Below are positions 17,088-25,783 of a stretch of 64,000 nt of DNA, piece by piece. The notes beneath the pieces were generated by a model. That model was not told the origin of the DNA, did no database searches, and saw only the letters and a list, made by a program, of their open reading frames with translations. Source of the stretch: Fimbriimonas ginsengisoli Gsoil 348 (GTDB lineage: Bacteria > Armatimonadota > Fimbriimonadia > Fimbriimonadales > Fimbriimonadaceae); NCBI RefSeq assembly GCF_000724625.1, contig NZ_CP007139.1, positions 4,960,001 to 5,024,000 on the forward strand, given 5' to 3'. Within the stretch, counting starts at the first letter, position 1; each line of letters starts with the position of its first letter. The translations under genes and the position numbers were made by a program.

Positions 17088-19976
17088 TTACCGTCGAATG
17101 GACAACGATAGGATTTTGATGTCCGGGTTATTCGGAAGGGTGATGCTTATCAGCCGTTTCGTTTTGTCGGTCAGCACCCGGTATTGGTAGAGCGAGGTGA
17201 TCGCCACCACGTCTCCCGCCGGTCCGTGCCTCTTGGAGAACCGCGCCGCCATCGCCTCGCCAAATCGGGGCGAGGGGGCGCCCCAATCGGTAAAGCGGAT
17301 CGTCTGCGTAAGGGTGGTGCCGTCCGAGTAGTTGAACTTGAACGTTCCGCTCTGGAACCCATTGACCGAGCAGCCCAACAGACTCACCATCTGCGCGTTG
17401 TAAACCGGCACCACCATCGTGCGCCCGTCGCATCCGATCACGTTCTTCCCCGCCACATCCTTCGGACCCAGGACGTGCAGAACCGGGATCGTTCCCCCCA
17501 CGCTCCAGGTGTCGATCATGGTCTCCGCCGCGTAGGTCTGGCCTTTGAATCCGATGTCGCCATCTTGCGTTCTCGCGGCAAAGCTCATCCCGTCGATATT
17601 GAACTGGGAGGCCAGGTCCACAACCCCGTCCTCGGGCGGCGTCGTGTTCCCATACGGGAACAGGTTAGTCGTCGGAATCGCCACCGGACCGCCCGTTCCG
17701 GGGCCGTTCCAAAGGAGCCGGGCGACTGCCCCGCCGCCATTCTCGTAAAACTCCATCTGGATCGGATACCTCCGCCCGGCGACCAACAGGATCGGCTTCG
17801 ACAAGTCGGTTGCCGGTCCATGATCGGTCCAATTGTCGACGACAAGCTGGTTGCGCACCCAAAGGCGGATTCCGTCGTCGCTCACGGTTTGGAACGTGTA
17901 GTAGCCGGTTTGGTTGGCCGAGACCATTCCGTACCACTGGGCGGAAAACTTGTCGGTTTGCACCAGCGGGTCGGGCGAGCCGTCGCCCCAATCGTAGTCT
18001 ACGGTCGCGTCGAGTCGCTTAAGAGCGGGGGTGACGAAGTGCCGGCCGTCCGCGGGATCGTTGTAGAACGCGGCGGTGAGGCCCGTTCCCGCATCCGGAA
18101 TAGAGGCGGCCGGAGTGGCGGAGCTGGGCACCGACGACTCACTCGTTCCGTACGGGTTCTTCGCGACGACAACATAAGCGTACGTGGTTCCGTTGGTCAC
18201 CGTCTTGTCGAGGTAGAGCGACTCGGTCGTGGTCGTCCCGACCTTCACGTACGGACCGCCGACCGGGCCTCGGCGCACTTCGTAGCTTGCGGCTCCGCGA
18301 ACGGTTCGCCAAGTCACGGCCACCTCGCCGCTTCCACCCTCCGCCTTAACGGCGGCCGGGGCACTTGGCGGGGTTGCCGGCAGGAGTCCATAGACGGCCA
18401 GCTCGTTTGAGAAGGTGGGAACGTACACTTTGCCGTTCACCACTACCGGGGGGTTGAACTTGGCGAAGCTTCCAAAGTCGTCCTCGTCCGCTATGTGGCT
18501 ATTCCACAGTTCGGTCAGGTCCGTAGCTCGGAAGGCGCGCAAAACCCCGGGCACGGTGTTCCAGTTGGCGTCGCCAGTAAACGGCAGCGTCGTCCAAACG
18601 ATCCCGCTCGAGGAATCGGCTCCATTGGAAGAAACCGTGATAAAGCCTCCGGGCATGCCGGGAGGAGCTTGCATCGCCGAGGTAGCAAACGGGGTGGTCG
18701 TAAATTTCGAGCCGTCGAACTTGAACCCCTTTAACGTGTCCCCTTCCGACCAGGCGTAGAGGTTCTTGTTGCCGGTTCCGCCCTGCCAAAAGGCCGGAGT
18801 ACCGTGCATGTGGCCATTGCAAGCCCACCACCACTGGTAGATGTGATCGTCGCTCGCCGCGTCGAAGTGACCCATGTTGGTGCGGTCGGTAACGTAGATC
18901 TTCCCTTCTTTCGACCCTGAGACCACCAGATTCGTGCCGGGAATGAGGATCGCGCCGCACGATCCCAGGTCGGCATCCCATCCTTCGAGGTTGGCCTGGT
19001 TGTAGGGGGTGAAGTAGTCCGAGACCGCCATCGCCGTCCCGTCGATCTTTAGGACGCTATCGCCAAAGTTGGAGGCGAGCGGGTTGAAGTTTCCGTTACC
19101 GGTTACCGCGTAGAGGTTCCCTTGCGCGTCGATCGGCATGGCATGGCCCGACATCCAGAAGCCGCCCAGCCCGGCGTTCGGCGTCGAGCAGTACGAACCG
19201 AGCAGCTTGAACGTCTTGGCATCGTAGCAAAGGATCCAGCCGTGATACGGTCCGTTATCGCCGTGCGAAGCGCTCGCGATGTACAGCTTCCCCGCGTTGA
19301 GCACGAGGGCGGGCCGTTGGTTCTGACGCCGCTCGTCGTAGTTGACGAACCCGTTGACGGAGCCGTCGCCCGTGCCCGGTACCTTGGCGGTCAACTCCTT
19401 GGGACCAAGCTTGGTCACGCCGGTTCTGAGATCGAGGGCGTACAGCCGTTGATGGTACGAGGCATCTACATTTCCGTCCCCCTCGAGGGTTCGAACCACA
19501 ACGTAGAGAAGCTGATTGGCCACGTCGACGGCGGGCGTGCTGACGATTCCGACTTCCGGGTGGATGTCCGGAAATCCGGTTAGGAACTGGTAGGGGATGG
19601 TGGTGATCCCTTTCGATTCGTCGACAAACGATCGTTTCCAAAGCGGAGCGCCGTTACCCGCGTTCTCCGCATCGAAGGCGTACACGCTGTCGTGCATCGT
19701 GGCGACGTACGCCACCGTGAACGTCCCCTTGGTAGGGATAATCACGCCGGGAACGATGAGCGGCTGGGCGTAGATCTGCCCATCCACGGCGCGAGAAAAC
19801 AGCTTGCCGAACTGCCCCGAGTTCACATTGGTAGGCTTCAGAACCTTTTCCTGGTCGTTTGCGCCGGTTCGATTCGTGTCGAATCCCCGCATGATCCAGC
19901 TCGTCTGCGCGGCCGCCCCGCCTATCAGCACCAAAGAAACCACTAACGTCGAAACGATCTTGCACAGCCGCTGCAT
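17088..19976 (-). CDS. Secreted PQQ-like beta-propeller / fibronectin III / PA14 protein
   Basis: A 962-residue exported protein, starting at the ATG at 19974-19976 directly before a signal peptide (VSTLVVSLVLIGGAAAQ). Residues 20-540 look like a PQQ-type quinoprotein propeller with repeated strand motifs such as LYVVVRTLEGDGN, LYAVTGNGNFN and IYVTDRTN, although I see no clear PQQ-enzyme active site. Residues about 550-640 form a fibronectin III domain (APAAVKAEGGSGEVAVTW). Residues about 650-790 form a PA14 domain (GLTAAFYNDPADG, TGYYTFQTVSDDGIRLWV), usually a sugar-binding module. The last 150 residues resemble NPCBM-like jelly rolls. It probably binds glycans at the cell surface. Confidence 0.82.
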   Translation of the reverse strand: MQRLCKIVSTLVVSLVLIGGAAAQTSWIMRGFDTNRTGANDQEKVLKPTNVNSGQFGKLFSRAVDGQIYAQPLIVPGVIIPTKGTFTVAYVATMHDSVYAFDAENAGNGAPLWKRSFVDESKGITTIPYQFLTGFPDIHPEVGIVSTPAVDVANQLLYVVVRTLEGDGNVDASYHQRLYALDLRTGVTKLGPKELTAKVPGTGDGSVNGFVNYDERRQNQRPALVLNAGKLYIASASHGDNGPYHGWILCYDAKTFKLLGSYCSTPNAGLGGFWMSGHAMPIDAQGNLYAVTGNGNFNPLASNFGDSVLKIDGTAMAVSDYFTPYNQANLEGWDADLGSCGAILIPGTNLVVSGSKEGKIYVTDRTNMGHFDAASDDHIYQWWWACNGHMHGTPAFWQGGTGNKNLYAWSEGDTLKGFKFDGSKFTTTPFATSAMQAPPGMPGGFITVSSNGADSSSGIVWTTLPFTGDANWNTVPGVLRAFRATDLTELWNSHIADEDDFGSFAKFNPPVVVNGKVYVPTFSNELAVYGLLPATPPSAPAAVKAEGGSGEVAVTWRTVRGAASYEVRRGPVGGPYVKVGTTTTESLYLDKTVTNGTTYAYVVVAKNPYGTSESSVPSSATPAASIPDAGTGLTAAFYNDPADGRHFVTPALKRLDATVDYDWGDGSPDPLVQTDKFSAQWYGMVSANQTGYYTFQTVSDDGIRLWVRNQLVVDNWTDHGPATDLSKPILLVAGRRYPIQMEFYENGGGAVARLLWNGPGTGGPVAIPTTNLFPYGNTTPPEDGVVDLASQFNIDGMSFAARTQDGDIGFKGQTYAAETMIDTWSVGGTIPVLHVLGPKDVAGKNVIGCDGRTMVVPVYNAQMVSLLGCSVNGFQSGTFKFNYSDGTTLTQTIRFTDWGAPSPRFGEAMAARFSKRHGPAGDVVAITSLYQYRVLTDKTKRLISITLPNNPDIKILSLSIRR

Positions 19977-20159
19977 TCTCAAATACCCTCTACCGTGCGC
20001 TAGTATCGCCCGCGATCGAGGTTCCCAGGCAAGATTCCTAGGGAATTTCAGATGAATGCGCAAAATCCGGCCGCTCGCAAATTTCCAATCTAAAGGTCGC
20101 AGAACCTACCGCCACCTAGGAAATGAACTGCGAACGGCAGGGGCACGCGGAGGTGCTGA

Positions 20160-20205
20160 CCACACGGCTTCGCCGTAAAGGAGGCCGGTCTGGAGACCGG
20201 CGGTC
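20160..20205. repeat. Short hairpin repeat GGCCGGTCTGGAGACCGGC
   Basis: Centred near 20194, preceded by an ACGGCTTCGCCGT hairpin. The same motif occurs in reverse orientation at about 61662-61690, after the GH20-like gene. It lies upstream of acs. No promoter was recognised in 19977-20256. Confidence 0.6.
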
Positions 20206-20256
20206 CGCATGGGTACACGGCCTCCCGAATCGATTCGGGCTAAACTCGGCTTACTC

Positions 20257-22239
20257 ATGTCAGAGACGATCCAGACGCTGTTATCGGAGGAGCGCCGGTT
20301 CGCGCCCTCGCCCGAGTTCGCCGCCCAGGCCAACGCCAACGACCCCGCCATCTACGAGCGGGCGGACGCCGACTACGAAGCGTGGTGGAAGGGCTGGGCC
20401 GACCAGCTCGATTGGTTCGAGCCGTATCACACGGTGTGCGAATTCAAGGCCCCGAACGCCAAATGGTTCCTCGGCGGCAAGCTGAACGCCGCCTATAACT
20501 GCGTCGACCGGCACGCCGAGCGAACGCCGGATAAGCGGGCGATCGTCTTCGAAGGCGAGCCGGGCGACAGCCGAACGATCACCTATCGCGAGCTGAAGGA
20601 CGAGGTCTCCCGCTTTGCCAATGCGCTGATGCAGCTCGGCGTCGAGCGAGGCGATCGGGTTTGCATCTACATGCCGATGGTGCCGGAGCTCGCGATTGCC
20701 ATGCTCGCCTGCGCCCGGATCGGCGCCGCACACTCCGTGGTCTTTGGTGGATTCTCCGCCGATTCGCTCCAGGAGCGCACCAACGATGCCCAATGCAAGG
20801 TGATCGTCACCGCGGACGGCGGCTGGCGGCGCGGCAGCATCGTTCCGCTGAAACGGACGGTGGACGAGGCGCTCGAAAAGGGGTGCCCGAGTGTTCACAA
20901 GGTGATCGTCTTGGAGCGAATCGGCCCCGATGCCACGAACCCGGTGGCGATGGTCTCAGGCCGGGACATTTGGTGGAGCGAGATCGTCTCCGTTCAGTCC
21001 ACCGACTGCCCTTGCGCCTCTATGGACAGCGAGGATCTACTCTACATCCTCTACACCTCCGGTTCCACCGGCAAGCCGAAGGGGATTACGCATACGACGG
21101 GCGGCTACCTTACCGGCACGATGGCCACCAGCAAGCTGGCGCTCGACCTGAAGGACGACGACCTCCACTTCTGCACCGCCGACTGCGGCTGGGTCACCGG
21201 CCATAGCTACATCGTCTACGGCCCGATGGCATGCGGCGCGACCGTCTTGATGTACGAAGGCGCGCCCGATACGCCCGAGAAAGACCGCTTCTGGCGGATC
21301 ATCGAGAAGCATCGCGCCACGATTCTCTACACCGCGCCGACCGCGATCCGTGCTTTCATGAAGTGGGGCGCCGAGTACCCCCGACGATGCGATCTGTCTT
21401 CGCTCCGCCTTCTTGGTTCGGTCGGCGAACCGATCAACCCCGAAGCGTGGATCTGGTACCAGGAGGAGATCGGCGGGGGGCGCTGCCCGGTAATCGACAC
21501 CTGGTGGCAGACTGAAACCGGGGCGATGATGATCACCCCGCTCCCGGGCATTACCGAGACGAAGCCCGGCTCCGCCACCCGCACCTTCCCCGGCATTTCG
21601 GCCCGGATTTATAACGAAGAGGGGATGGACATTACTCCGGCCGACGGCTCTCGACACGAAGTCGGCGGGTTCCTGGTGCTCGATCGCCCTTGGCCATCGA
21701 TGACCCGCGGCATCTTCAACGATCCGGACCGGTTCGAGAAGACGTATTGGTCGAAGTTCCCCGGCCGCTACTTCGCCGGCGACGGGGCGAAGCTCGACGA
21801 GGACGGCTACTTCTGGCTCCTCGGCCGGGTCGACGACATCATGCTCGTCGCCGGCCATAACATTTCGACGATGGAAGTCGAGTCGGCCCTTGTCAGCCAC
21901 CCGGCGGTCGCCGAGGCGGCGGTCATCGGTAAGACGCACGAGCTCAAGGGCCAGGCGATCGCGGCCTTCGTCATCCTTCGTTCGGACCACCGGCACGACG
22001 GAGACCCCGCCCACCTCGTAAACGAGATCAAAGCCCACGTCGCCCACAAGATCGGCCCCATCGCTAGGCCGGACGACGTCTTCATCACCGCCGAGCTCCC
22101 GAAAACCCGAAGCGGAAAAATCATGCGCCGCCTCCTGCGAGACGTGGCTGAAGGCCGCGCCCTCGGCGACACCACCACCTTAGCCGACCCCAACGTGGTC
22201 GCCTCGCTAAAAGACAAGTATGAAAGCACCGAAAGCTAA
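20257..22239 (+). CDS. acs: Acetyl-CoA synthetase (AMP-forming)
   Basis: A 660-residue enzyme that activates acetate to acetyl-CoA through acetyl-AMP. I start at the ATG at 20257, which gives the usual family length. Motifs in order: YTSGSTGKPKGITHTTGGYL (P-loop, near residue 265), DTWWQTETGAMMITPLPG (adenine binding), YFAGDGAKLDEDGYFWLLGRVDD (hinge), and PKTRSGKIMRRLLRD near the C-terminus. The last one holds the catalytic Lys that in this family is regulated by acetylation. The N-terminal YEAWWKGWADQLDW is also typical. No associated regulator or deacetylase gene is adjacent. Confidence 0.95.
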   Translation: MSETIQTLLSEERRFAPSPEFAAQANANDPAIYERADADYEAWWKGWADQLDWFEPYHTVCEFKAPNAKWFLGGKLNAAYNCVDRHAERTPDKRAIVFEGEPGDSRTITYRELKDEVSRFANALMQLGVERGDRVCIYMPMVPELAIAMLACARIGAAHSVVFGGFSADSLQERTNDAQCKVIVTADGGWRRGSIVPLKRTVDEALEKGCPSVHKVIVLERIGPDATNPVAMVSGRDIWWSEIVSVQSTDCPCASMDSEDLLYILYTSGSTGKPKGITHTTGGYLTGTMATSKLALDLKDDDLHFCTADCGWVTGHSYIVYGPMACGATVLMYEGAPDTPEKDRFWRIIEKHRATILYTAPTAIRAFMKWGAEYPRRCDLSSLRLLGSVGEPINPEAWIWYQEEIGGGRCPVIDTWWQTETGAMMITPLPGITETKPGSATRTFPGISARIYNEEGMDITPADGSRHEVGGFLVLDRPWPSMTRGIFNDPDRFEKTYWSKFPGRYFAGDGAKLDEDGYFWLLGRVDDIMLVAGHNISTMEVESALVSHPAVAEAAVIGKTHELKGQAIAAFVILRSDHRHDGDPAHLVNEIKAHVAHKIGPIARPDDVFITAELPKTRSGKIMRRLLRDVAEGRALGDTTTLADPNVVASLKDKYESTES

Positions 22240-22249
22240 CTCCGAAAGC

Positions 22250-22421
22250 CCCCTCTCCCTCCTCGGGATGCATGTGCCCGACGAGGGAGAGGGGGTTGGG
22301 GGTGAGGGAGCTACGCCGAAGGCGTGTAGCCGCAGGTTGGCTCGTACCTGCGCCCGGTGTACTTTCAGTACACCGAGACAGGGGCGGGCCGCCCCTGATA
22401 CCCACGGGCGAGCCGCCCGTG
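22250..22421. repeat. Cluster of four intergenic hairpin repeats between acs and ruvC
   Basis: (a) CCCTCTCCCTCCTCGGG (22251-22267) pairs with CCCGACGAGGGAGAGGG (22277-22293) with one mismatch. (b) A unit with GGTTGGCTCGTACCTGC near 22335 that recurs near 61715. (c) Hairpin CGGTGTACT/AGTACACCG (22355-22375). (d) The double palindrome of the GGGCGGGCCGCCC family (22379-22421). They lie within 200 bases downstream of acs. Confidence 0.75.
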
Positions 22422-22437
22422 CCACGGTAGGTCGCCA

Positions 22438-22920
22438 ATGATCATCCTCGGCATCGATCCCGGGCTAGAGCGAATCGGTTACGGCGTCATTCGCCGTGAG
22501 GGGTCCAAGTTGACGCCGATTGCTTACGGGCTCATCCAGACTCCGCGTATCTCCGTGCCGGATCGGGTGCGGCTCATCCACGAGCAAGTTCTGGAGATCA
22601 TCGACCTTCATCACCCCGACTCCATCGCCACCGAGCGGCTTCTCTTCACCGTCAACAAGACCACCGCGATGGATGTGGCCAAGGCGCTTGGAGTCATCCT
22701 GCTCGCCAGCAGCCTGAGAGGGCTTCCGTGGGCGGAGTATTCGCCTCCGGAGGTCAAGCAGAGCGTGGTAGGCAACGGGAATGCCGACAAAAAGCAGGTC
22801 CAGTTTATGGTGCAACGGATTCTTGGGCTCGAGAAGCCACCCAAACCGGATGACGTCGCGGACGCGCTGGCGATCGCGATCACCCACGCTTTCCGCAGCC
22901 GCATCGTCATTCCCGCCTGA
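22438..22920 (+). CDS. ruvC: Holliday junction resolvase RuvC
   Basis: A 160-residue crossover-junction endonuclease that cuts Holliday junctions with RuvAB. The acidic catalytic residues are at expected places: Asp7 (LGIDPG), Glu66 (ATERLLF), and Asp139 with Asp142 (KPDDVADALA). The length is normal. The ATG follows directly on a repeat cluster; ruvA and ruvB are not adjacent. The next gene begins 21 bases downstream. Confidence 0.95.
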   Translation: MIILGIDPGLERIGYGVIRREGSKLTPIAYGLIQTPRISVPDRVRLIHEQVLEIIDLHHPDSIATERLLFTVNKTTAMDVAKALGVILLASSLRGLPWAEYSPPEVKQSVVGNGNADKKQVQFMVQRILGLEKPPKPDDVADALAIAITHAFRSRIVIPA

Positions 22921-22941
22921 TTTCGTGCGAAGATCTTCGGT

Positions 22942-23637
22942 GTGGAAATTCCACCGATCATCGATCCAGCCCGGGCTCCCGCTCCACCGGAGCCGCCGCC
23001 CCTTCCCGGCTGGGTTTTTCCTTCGATCATCGGGTCGGGAATCTTCGGTATGGTGCTGGGCGGGCTGATCGTATCCACCGCTCAGCGAGCCGCAAACACC
23101 GTCCCGCCCCTAAGACACTTCGGCGAAGAAAAGCGCGAAGCGAACGGTGCCGGCGGCTGGTTCCGCTACCAATTTCCCGATCTCGGCATGAGTCTCGAGC
23201 TGCCACGCGAGCCGCGTACAAGCCAGCTTCAATTTCGCCGAGCGAACCCGATCAGCCGGTTCTCGGGCTGGGCTCTCTACACCGTACGAAGCCCCTACCT
23301 ATATGTCGACATTACGGCTTATCGCTATGCCCCGGGGTTCCACACGACGCTGAGTCAGGATCGCACCACGGTAATTTCCAACCTAAAGGAGAGGTATCTG
23401 ACTCTCAAGACCGTGAAGCAAGACTCGACGAAGGTCGATGGCGAGAATGCCGAGCGAATCGACGTCGCCTATTCGGAGCCGGGTCGAGGGAACAGCGACG
23501 CGGTGGTCTACTGCTTCAAACATTCCGGACTCACCTTATTCATGCGAGCCATCTATTGGGATAGCGATAAAACGACCGGCCTTGCCGACGCCGACCGCCT
23601 CTTCAAGTCGATCCACCTCACCGAGCCGCTTCCGTAA
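22942..23637 (+). CDS. Membrane-anchored protein of unknown function
   Basis: A 231-residue protein starting at GTG 22942. A Pro-rich N-terminus (PAPPEPPPLPGW) precedes one membrane helix (residues 27-47, small residues). After that comes a soluble domain of about 170 residues with FRYQFPDLGMSLELPREP and a C-terminal ADADRLFKSIHLTEP. The second part resembles PsbP/DcrB-like domains, which often end in a FxxSIxL segment. It follows ruvC by 21 bases and may be co-transcribed. Function unknown. Confidence 0.65.
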   Translation: MEIPPIIDPARAPAPPEPPPLPGWVFPSIIGSGIFGMVLGGLIVSTAQRAANTVPPLRHFGEEKREANGAGGWFRYQFPDLGMSLELPREPRTSQLQFRRANPISRFSGWALYTVRSPYLYVDITAYRYAPGFHTTLSQDRTTVISNLKERYLTLKTVKQDSTKVDGENAERIDVAYSEPGRGNSDAVVYCFKHSGLTLFMRAIYWDSDKTTGLADADRLFKSIHLTEPLP

Positions 23638-23643
23638 AAAAAC

Positions 23644-24063
23644 CTAGGCGCCGGTTTGGCAGTGGTCGCAACCGCAGGTGTGGGCCAAGCGTCGATTCAA
23701 TACGTGAAATCCGACTAGGCTAAAGCCGCCAAGCACAGAGAAGATAGTCCCTCCGATCGAAGGCGCTTCCCCCGCGTGGCCATGGCCGAAAACGAAGTGG
23801 CTCACCAACAGGCAGAAGAGACCCGATGCAAAGATGGTCGCCGGGAGAACCGAATGGTGGCGACGAATCCCATGAACGACGGCCGCGGTACCGACGCCGA
23901 CGGTAGTGAAAAAGAAGAAAGCTTCGGTAATGGGAGAGCCGATAAAGTCGAGTCCGACAACCGAGAGGAGCCCCAAGGCCAGCCCGGTGAGCACGCAGTG
24001 CACTGCACAGATCGCGCTGGCATAGGCTCCAACTTTATCGAGGTTCACCCGGCTTGCTTTCAT
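23644..24063 (-). CDS. MerC-domain membrane protein
   Basis: A 139-residue protein with four membrane helices, starting at the ATG at 24061-24063. MerC family proteins carry a vicinal Cys motif in the first helix, here ICAVHCVLTG near residue 20. In the mercury system it passes metal across the inner membrane. The C-terminal THTCGCDHCQ adds a Cys/His cluster that may bind metal. No other mer genes are nearby, so a role in mercury resistance is not established. A CsoR-like operator lies 17 bases upstream. Confidence 0.85.
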   Translation of the reverse strand: MKASRVNLDKVGAYASAICAVHCVLTGLALGLLSVVGLDFIGSPITEAFFFFTTVGVGTAAVVHGIRRHHSVLPATIFASGLFCLLVSHFVFGHGHAGEAPSIGGTIFSVLGGFSLVGFHVLNRRLAHTCGCDHCQTGA

Positions 24064-24079
24064 AAATTCCGATCCCACT

Positions 24080-24096
24080 ATACCCTACGGGGGTAG
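24080..24096 (-). promoter_or_regulatory. CsoR/RcnR-family-like operator upstream of the MerC-like gene
   Basis: ATACCCTACGGGGGTAG is nearly identical to the known CsoR/CstR-type operator core (TACCC, spacer, GGGGTA). It lies between the divergent MerC-like and DASS genes, 17 bases from the MerC-like start. A copper- or persulfide-responsive repressor would fit, but no csoR gene is in the window. Confidence 0.4.
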
Positions 24097-24150
24097 CGCG
24101 AAAGCGGTTCCATTCCCCTGGGACCTCCTTAGCCGCTACAATGGCCGCTC

Positions 24151-25590
24151 ATGCGCAGCGTTGCTCGAATTGCTTCCCCGGTCATCGCATTCATCCTCGC
24201 CTATCTGCTTCTTCAGGGGTTTGGTCCGACGAAGGCGTTGGTCGGAGCAACCTTCGCGGCCACCGTCATTCTGTGGATTACCGAGCTGATGCCTCTCGCG
24301 GTAACGGCGCTCCTCAGCACCTCCGCGCTGGTACTAGTGGCGGGGGTTAAGGACAAGGAAGCGTTCGCCGCCTACGGCGATCCGATCATTCCGCTCTTTA
24401 TCGGCAGCTTCCTCCTCGCGCGGGCAATGGAGCTGAGCGGGCTTAGCGACCGGTTCGCCTATCAGATGATGCGGATGAGGTGGGCGAATTCGCCGGCGGG
24501 CCTGCTGCTCGCCCTAGCGGTCGTCGGGTGTTCGCTTTCGCTCCTCATCTCGAACACCGCGGTTACCGCGATGATGCTGCCGATCGGCCTCTCCGTCCTC
24601 AGCACGGTCGAGCGGCGCAGCCAGACTCCGTATGCGGTCGCCGTGATGTTGACGCTGACCTGGGCCTCCAGCGTCGCGGTCGGCATCCCGGTCGGGACTC
24701 CTCCCAACCTGATCGGCCGCGGCCTGATCGAGAAAGCGACGAACGTCCGGATCTCGACGCTGCAATGGATGGGGTTCGCGATGCCGATCACGATCGTGGT
24801 CCTCCTAGTTTCATGGGGGATTCTTTGGGTGATGTTCGGCAAGGGAGCGCCAAAGACGGAGGCAGCGGGAACCGAGGCGCGTACCCGCCTTCGGGAGATG
24901 GGGCCGATGCGGCAGAGCGAGAAAGTCGTGCTGCTCTCTTTCTGTCTCGCTCTCTTCCTTTGGATTCTCCCCAGCCTCGCCGAAATGGTTTTCGATAAGA
25001 AAGCGCCCGCCACCCTTTGGCTGCAGGGCCGGGTCACGGAAGCGGTCGCTGCCCTGGTGGCAGCCTCGCTTCTCTTCCTCTTGCCGGCGAAAGACCGGCC
25101 CTCGGGGCGAGCCCTTACCTGGACGGAGGGGACTCAGATCGAATGGGGAACGATTCTTTTGTTTGGAGGCGGGATCGCCTTGGGCCAGGCGCTGTTCTCA
25201 AGCGGTCTCGCCAAGGATTTGGGGGACATCGCCGCGCGGGCGTCGGGGGCTCACTCCTTATGGAGCATCACCGCTCTCTGCATCGCGGCTTCTATTATCT
25301 TAAGCGAGCTTGCCAGCAACACGGCGGCGGCGACCACGCTTGTTCCGGTGGCGATCGGACTGGCTCAGGGCGCTCACGTCAGCCCGATCGCTCCGGCCCT
25401 CGGAGCGGCGATCGGCGCCTCCTTCGGCTTCATGCTTCCGGTCAGCACGGCTCCGAATGCGATCGTCTACTCGTCGGGTCTGGTGCCGGCCAAAGACATG
25501 ATGCGCGCGGGCATTCTACTGGACGTCGTCGGCTTTGTCTCGATCTTCGTCTGCCTCCGCATCTTTTTGCCGATGCTGGGTCTGGCTTGA
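24151..25590 (+). CDS. DASS-family (SLC13) sodium-coupled anion transporter
   Basis: A 479-residue integral membrane transporter for dicarboxylates, sulfate or similar anions. Two repeats with the family's SNT motifs are visible: LLISNTAVTAMMLPIGL near residue 133 and LASNTAAATTLVPVAIGLA near 390, each in a re-entrant hairpin that binds sodium and substrate. PVGTPPNLIGRG near residue 180 is also typical. It has about 11-12 helices. The substrate cannot be assigned by eye. It diverges from the MerC-like gene and may share the operator. Confidence 0.9.
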   Translation: MRSVARIASPVIAFILAYLLLQGFGPTKALVGATFAATVILWITELMPLAVTALLSTSALVLVAGVKDKEAFAAYGDPIIPLFIGSFLLARAMELSGLSDRFAYQMMRMRWANSPAGLLLALAVVGCSLSLLISNTAVTAMMLPIGLSVLSTVERRSQTPYAVAVMLTLTWASSVAVGIPVGTPPNLIGRGLIEKATNVRISTLQWMGFAMPITIVVLLVSWGILWVMFGKGAPKTEAAGTEARTRLREMGPMRQSEKVVLLSFCLALFLWILPSLAEMVFDKKAPATLWLQGRVTEAVAALVAASLLFLLPAKDRPSGRALTWTEGTQIEWGTILLFGGGIALGQALFSSGLAKDLGDIAARASGAHSLWSITALCIAASIILSELASNTAAATTLVPVAIGLAQGAHVSPIAPALGAAIGASFGFMLPVSTAPNAIVYSSGLVPAKDMMRAGILLDVVGFVSIFVCLRIFLPMLGLA

Positions 25591-25670
25591 AAGTAGGATG
25601 CGAGAGTTGGTTCGCCATGTCCAGGATGGACATGGTACACACGGGCCGGAATCGCCGTGCCACGGGAAAT

Positions 25671-25746
25671 TGGCGCGCTCGAAAGGACTCGAACCTTCGA
25701 CCCTCAGCTCCGCAAGCTGATGCTCTATCCACTGAGCTACGAGCGC
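25671..25746 (-). tRNA. tRNA-Arg (anticodon GCG)
   Basis: A 76-base cloverleaf on the minus strand. The acceptor stem GCGCTCG/CGAGCGC is perfect, the D-arm is GCTC...GAGC, and the anticodon stem TCAGC/GCTGA encloses the loop TTGCGGA with anticodon GCG at 25713-25711. The T-arm is GAAGG-TTCGAGT-CCTTT, and the 3' end GCCA is encoded in the DNA. GCG reads the Arg codon CGC. Confidence 0.93.
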
Positions 25747-25783
25747 GTACGGCCGAGATTATACCCGCGTCGAACTGGCCCGA

